Source: JBBRLG01 sp038231495
GTDB lineage: Bacteria > Planctomycetota > Planctomycetia > Gemmatales > Gemmataceae
DNA: 17,088 bases
NCBI GenBank assembly: GCA_038231495.1
Contig: JBBRLG010000080.1
Span: 1 to 17,088, forward strand
Direction: 5' to 3'
Shown: positions 13,686 to 17,088 of the stretch, piece by piece
Numbering within the stretch: the first letter of the stretch is position 1
Layout: every line of letters begins with the position of its first letter
Notes under the pieces: generated by a model
Seen by the model: the letters and a program-made list of their open reading frames with translations, nothing else
The model's database searches: none
Told to the model about the DNA's origin: nothing
Program-made: the position numbers and the translations under genes

Positions 13686-16109
13686 GTGCCCGAACCACGT
13701 CCCGACACGTCTGTTCCCTGTCCGGCGTGTCGCGTGGCGGTCTCGGCGACCGGCCTGGAACGACACCTGCGGCACGCGCACCAGCTTTATACCTTTCGCG
13801 GTTTGCCCCGGCCCTGGAACGAAACGCTGACCGCGTTGCTCGCCGCCCTCGTGACGCCGCGACCAGATTCGGAGGCGTGGCGACTCCTGCTCGATATCGT
13901 CCGCGAAATCCACGGGCCGCGCGCCGAAACGTTTGTCGCCGCCACGCTCGGCCAGGCACTGGGCAAACTGAACCCCGAGGCGCGCACGGTCGTCGTCGAA
14001 GCTCTGGCGCGGCTGTTTGCCACCAAGGACCAGGTCGCGCTGGTGGGGGCGTTGGCATCGGACGGCGAAGCAGCCGCACGCCAACTGGCACTCCTGGGCA
14101 TGGGCCGCTTGCCGATCCCGCTCGACCCGTCGTTGATGCCGCCTTTACGCGGCTTGCTTCTCGACCGGCGTTTGCCCGCAGAGGCACATTACACCGCGCT
14201 GGCAAACGTCCTGCGCGGCATTCCCCCAGATAACCCCCTAGCGGCGGAGTTGATCGAAAAACTCGTCAGCGGCCTGGGGAAAGCGCGGTCCATCGAACGC
14301 CTGAACGAATTTGAGGCACGGGTCGGCGCGCATCCCGCCATCGACAGCCTGCACAATCAGTTTGAAGAACGGCTGCGCATGAGCTGTCCGCGCTGCGGCG
14401 TGCAACTCCGCCGGCCGCGCATGGTCGAGCACCTGTGGGACGCGCACCAGCTTGTTCTCGATGGCCGGCGCGTCAAGGAACCCTGGTCGTTGATCGCGGA
14501 CTGGCTGCAAGAAAGCGATGGCCGTACGAACCCCGACGTGCTGGAACGCTGCCGCGAGCTGGCCCAGCGCGTGGACCCCGCGAACGGCCTTCAGCGCGTG
14601 CAACGTCTCTTGCTGGCGCGCGGCCAGGCCGACTCGGACGCGCGTCGCGCTCTGTTGGAAGAGGCGTTGGAGCGCCATGCGGGTGTGTGCCCGCGATGTT
14701 ACGCCCTGGTGCCGATCCCGGTCGAATTGCCCCCTTACCCGGTCACCAACCGCAGCGGCCGGATCACTTCGCACGGCTATTGCGTCGAGGTTTCGGACGT
14801 GAAAGTGCGCACGCTGCTCGAAGTGCGGACGCCGGGCAAACTGCTTTCCCAGGACCGCGAACCCGGCCGGCTGTTGACACAGCGCGGGGCGCGCAGCCTC
14901 ATGGTTGGCCCGCTTGTACTCGTAAGCGCGCTATGCGCGTTCGCCATGCCAGGGGCGGCGCACCTGGTGCCGTTCGGCTTCGTGCTCCTGCTCCTCTTCG
15001 TCGCACTGTTCGTGGAGATCATGGTGCGGGTGTTCTGGGTCCAGCCCGTCGCGGCGGCGGACCGCGCCCTGGGTTACGCGTGGCAGTTACTGGTGCCGCG
15101 GCTGCACAGCGACGGGTTCAACCTGGAAGATTCCGCCTTCGCCGCGGGCCTGGCCCAGGTCACGCCGGCCGGGCGTTCGGGGTTGGTGCGCACGCCGCTG
15201 TTGCTCAAGCTGGCGCGGGAAACCGAGGAGGCGGTGCAAAACCACCTGGCCCCACCCGACCACCTGGTCGCGCTGCGCCGGCTGATGATCGCCGACCGGG
15301 TGAGCATGGCTGCCGACCCGGTCCCGCTCGTCGTCGATCAGCTGGCCCTCTGCTTCGAGGGCAAGGTGCCGATGGCGTACGCGGAGCGGCTGCTGTCCGA
15401 CTGGGAGGCGGATTGGTGGACCAAGGGCAACCTGGCCCGCCTGCGTATCCTGCTGTGCGACCGCGCTTTCGAGGCCGGTTTTGAAGTGCAGAACCTGATC
15501 GACGCCGGCCGGACCGCACCGGCGCTGGCCGACGTGTTGAAGACGAAGGACGTGCAGGGCTTGGCGGCCTTGCGGCTGCTCTGGTCGTTCCGCGCCACGC
15601 AACCCTGGGACCGCAACGGCCCGGCGGTGACGGCCTTCGAGGTGGCGGCAAACGCAACCCGCACCCGCTTGCTGGCCGAGTATCCCGACCTTTTACTCTG
15701 GCAGGAAGAGCGCACCTGGGAAATTCGGGCCGACGCGGGCCGCGACGCGACGGGCCCCGTCCAAATCTTCCTGTGCGTCCGCGGCGTCGTCTTGCAGGAA
15801 ATTGTTTTTACGCAAACGCCGGCCAACATCGAGGTCATAAACAAGGCAAACGGCTACGACCTGATTCTCGGCGACCAGCGGTTCCGCGGCGTTGTCGACC
15901 TGGACGACCTGGCCCGGCGTATGGAGCGCTGGTTTCGCTACTGGTTCAACGACTTCTTGCCGACCGCCAAGAACGTCCTCAACTGGAAGCCGCCGGACCG
16001 CGCGGCACTAATGCGGGCCTGGGGCGCGACCCCGTGCCCGGAATGCGGCAAGTACCTGTTGCCGAAGGTCGGCGAGGTCGGCCTGGCGCTGGACGAAACG
16101 ACCGGTTAG
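13686..16109 (+). CDS. Membrane protein with two C2H2-like zinc fingers and further CxxC sites
   Basis: This 807-residue protein has an unusual architecture and I recognise no named family. Two C2H2-like fingers share the pattern C-x2-C-x11-H-x4-H followed by QL: Cys12, Cys15, His27, His32, and Cys234, Cys237, His249, His254. Both read like CPxC...H(L)xxAHQL. A third CPRC (Cys335, Cys338), with His363 and Cys366 downstream, may form another metal site. A last CPEC (Cys784, Cys787) lies near the C-terminus. Between fingers 1 and 2 is a helical, repeat-like region (about 45-225). Two hydrophobic helices (about 406-425 and 427-450) anchor the protein; the remaining 350 residues look helical then beta. 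The start is GTG 13686; no good ribosome binding site precedes it because the heptad-repeat hairpin ends 4 bases upstream. Finger 1 begins at residue 12, so the true start cannot lie much further downstream. Function is unknown; the paired fingers could bind nucleic acid or protein. Confidence 0.85.
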   Translation: MPEPRPDTSVPCPACRVAVSATGLERHLRHAHQLYTFRGLPRPWNETLTALLAALVTPRPDSEAWRLLLDIVREIHGPRAETFVAATLGQALGKLNPEARTVVVEALARLFATKDQVALVGALASDGEAAARQLALLGMGRLPIPLDPSLMPPLRGLLLDRRLPAEAHYTALANVLRGIPPDNPLAAELIEKLVSGLGKARSIERLNEFEARVGAHPAIDSLHNQFEERLRMSCPRCGVQLRRPRMVEHLWDAHQLVLDGRRVKEPWSLIADWLQESDGRTNPDVLERCRELAQRVDPANGLQRVQRLLLARGQADSDARRALLEEALERHAGVCPRCYALVPIPVELPPYPVTNRSGRITSHGYCVEVSDVKVRTLLEVRTPGKLLSQDREPGRLLTQRGARSLMVGPLVLVSALCAFAMPGAAHLVPFGFVLLLLFVALFVEIMVRVFWVQPVAAADRALGYAWQLLVPRLHSDGFNLEDSAFAAGLAQVTPAGRSGLVRTPLLLKLARETEEAVQNHLAPPDHLVALRRLMIADRVSMAADPVPLVVDQLALCFEGKVPMAYAERLLSDWEADWWTKGNLARLRILLCDRAFEAGFEVQNLIDAGRTAPALADVLKTKDVQGLAALRLLWSFRATQPWDRNGPAVTAFEVAANATRTRLLAEYPDLLLWQEERTWEIRADAGRDATGPVQIFLCVRGVVLQEIVFTQTPANIEVINKANGYDLILGDQRFRGVVDLDDLARRMERWFRYWFNDFLPTAKNVLNWKPPDRAALMRAWGATPCPECGKYLLPKVGEVGLALDETTG

Positions 16110-16173
16110 AAAGTAGACGCTCGGTTCTTCCCCCTTGGATGACCGTGTCGTAAGTTCGCCGCCCCCTGTCGTA

Positions 16174-16226
16174 GCCGCATTCGCCAGAATGCGGACTAAC
16201 CTCACCCGCATTCTGGCGAATGCGGC
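16174..16226. repeat. REPIN-like nested palindrome, 21-bp stem
   Basis: A perfect 21-bp stem (16174-16194 with 16206-16226) encloses an 11-base loop. Each arm is itself a small palindrome: CCGCATTC and GAATGCGG around a 4-base centre. The element can therefore fold as one long hairpin or two short ones, the layout of REPIN doublets (two REP sequences in opposite orientation). It lies in the 165-bp gap between the zinc-finger gene and the DUF58 gene, 48 bases before the DUF58 ATG. No T-run follows. Confidence 0.8.
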
Positions 16227-16274
16227 GACACCGCACAGGCCGCGAAAACTTGCATTTCCGAAGGACGCCAAACC

Positions 16275-17088
16275 ATGTTACCGTTGGAAGTGCTTCGCCA
16301 GATTCGCCGACTGCAACTCAAGGCACGGCGGGCGGTTGAGGACCTGCTTGGTGGCGAGTATCACAGCGTCTTCAAGGGCACCGGCATCGCCTTTGAGGAA
16401 GTCCGCGAGTACCAGCCCGGCGACGACATTCGCGCCATCGACTGGAACGTGACCGCCCGGATCGGCCACCCGTTCGTCAAGCGCTTCATCGAGGAGCGCG
16501 AATTAACGGTGTTGCTCGCCATCGATTGCAGCGGCAGCCAGCAATTCGGGACGCGCATTCAGCAAAAACGCGAAGTCGCCGCCGAGTTAGCCGCGGTGCT
16601 GGCGTTCAGCGCCATCAGCAACAACGACCGCGTCGGCCTCTTGCAGTTCACCGACCGGGTGGAGCGCTTCGTCCCGCCGCGCAAGGGCGTCCGCCACGTC
16701 TTGCGCCTCATCCGCGACGTATTATTCTTTCAGCCGCAGCACAAGGGCACGTCGTTGCGCGAGGGTCTCGACTACCTCAACCGAGTCCTGCACCGCCGCA
16801 CCATCGTGTTCCTCTTCAGCGATTTTTTGGACCGCGATTACGAGAATTCGTTCAAGCGCACTGGCCGCCGTCACGACTTGATCGCGGTGCGGGTGGCGGA
16901 CGTGCGCGAGGAAGAACTACCCGCCGTGGGGTTGGTCGAATTGGAAGACGCCGAGACGGGCGAGCACCTGCTCCTCGACACGGGCAGTCGGCGCGTGCGC
17001 GAAGCCTACCAGGCGGCCGGTGCCGCACGGCGCGAAGCCTTGCGGCAACTGGCGAACACCGCCGGCGTGGACCTGATCGAAGTATCGA
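16275..17088 (+). CDS. DUF58 protein with vWA-like MIDAS motif (3' end outside window)
   Basis: The first 271 residues of a DUF58 protein are present; the window ends before the stop. The family signature is clear: GGEYHSVFKGTGIAFEEVRE (about 26-45), then YQPGDDIRAIDWNVTAR (46-62). A vWA-like metal-ion-dependent adhesion site follows: DCSGS (Asp84, Ser86, Ser88), KGTS (Thr159) and SDFLD (Asp183). DUF58 proteins commonly sit beside MoxR-type AAA+ ATPases and may be their substrates or partners; no MoxR gene is in this window, so it could lie just beyond the end. There is no N-terminal membrane segment, as in the short cytoplasmic form of the family. The ATG at 16275 has AAGGA about 9 bases upstream. 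The gap before it holds the REPIN-like palindrome, and this gene is probably transcribed separately from the zinc-finger gene. Confidence 0.92.
   Translation, partial: MLPLEVLRQIRRLQLKARRAVEDLLGGEYHSVFKGTGIAFEEVREYQPGDDIRAIDWNVTARIGHPFVKRFIEERELTVLLAIDCSGSQQFGTRIQQKREVAAELAAVLAFSAISNNDRVGLLQFTDRVERFVPPRKGVRHVLRLIRDVLFFQPQHKGTSLREGLDYLNRVLHRRTIVFLFSDFLDRDYENSFKRTGRRHDLIAVRVADVREEELPAVGLVELEDAETGEHLLLDTGSRRVREAYQAAGAARREALRQLANTAGVDLIEVS

Overview
The window looks like a piece of a high-GC planctomycete chromosome, most likely from the Gemmata/Gemmataceae side of Planctomycetota. This rests on gene content: a Tat-exported DUF1501 protein, a large exported protein with pre-peptidase C-terminal-like repeats, a trypsin-like protease/TPR fusion, a DUF58 protein, an acidic/basic low-complexity protein, and several GC-rich intergenic palindromes. 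The taxonomic call is inference; there is no rRNA or tRNA gene here.

Layout. (1) Bases 1-1151, plus strand: a short AT-rich inverted repeat, then two small unassigned genes 39 bp apart. The first may be a permuted papain-like (PPPDE/LRAT-type) hydrolase. A hairpin with a T-run follows the second. (2) Bases 1287-3207: an exported alpha/beta-hydrolase-like protein (minus) and an exported protein of unknown function (plus), diverging from a 346-bp region with several hairpins. (3) Bases 3216-12972: a long minus-strand run. In transcription order it holds a GT39/ArnT-like membrane glycosyltransferase, a PPC-repeat exported protein, a GT87 (DUF2029) membrane glycosyltransferase, a DUF1501 protein, a TetR-family regulator, and an 847-residue exported double-trypsin/TPR protein. 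(4) Bases 13165-17088, plus strand: a small acidic/basic protein, an 807-residue membrane protein with two C2H2-like zinc fingers and two further CxxC sites, and the start of a DUF58 (vWA-like) gene cut by the window edge.

How they might work together. The minus-strand run is rich in envelope functions: two polyprenyl-sugar-type GT-C enzymes, two exported proteins and an exported protease-like protein beneath a local TetR regulator. The gaps (50-171 bp) and candidate internal promoters suggest several transcription units rather than one operon. The zinc-finger membrane protein and DUF58 are neighbours, but a shared function is not demonstrated.

The most unusual items are the multi-zinc-site membrane protein, the internal duplication of a trypsin domain whose second copy has lost His and Asp but kept Ser, and three different intergenic palindromes: heptad repeats folded into a 22-bp hairpin, a REPIN-like nested palindrome, and a 13-bp REP-like hairpin. 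I do not see a complete, clearly new defence or metabolic system.
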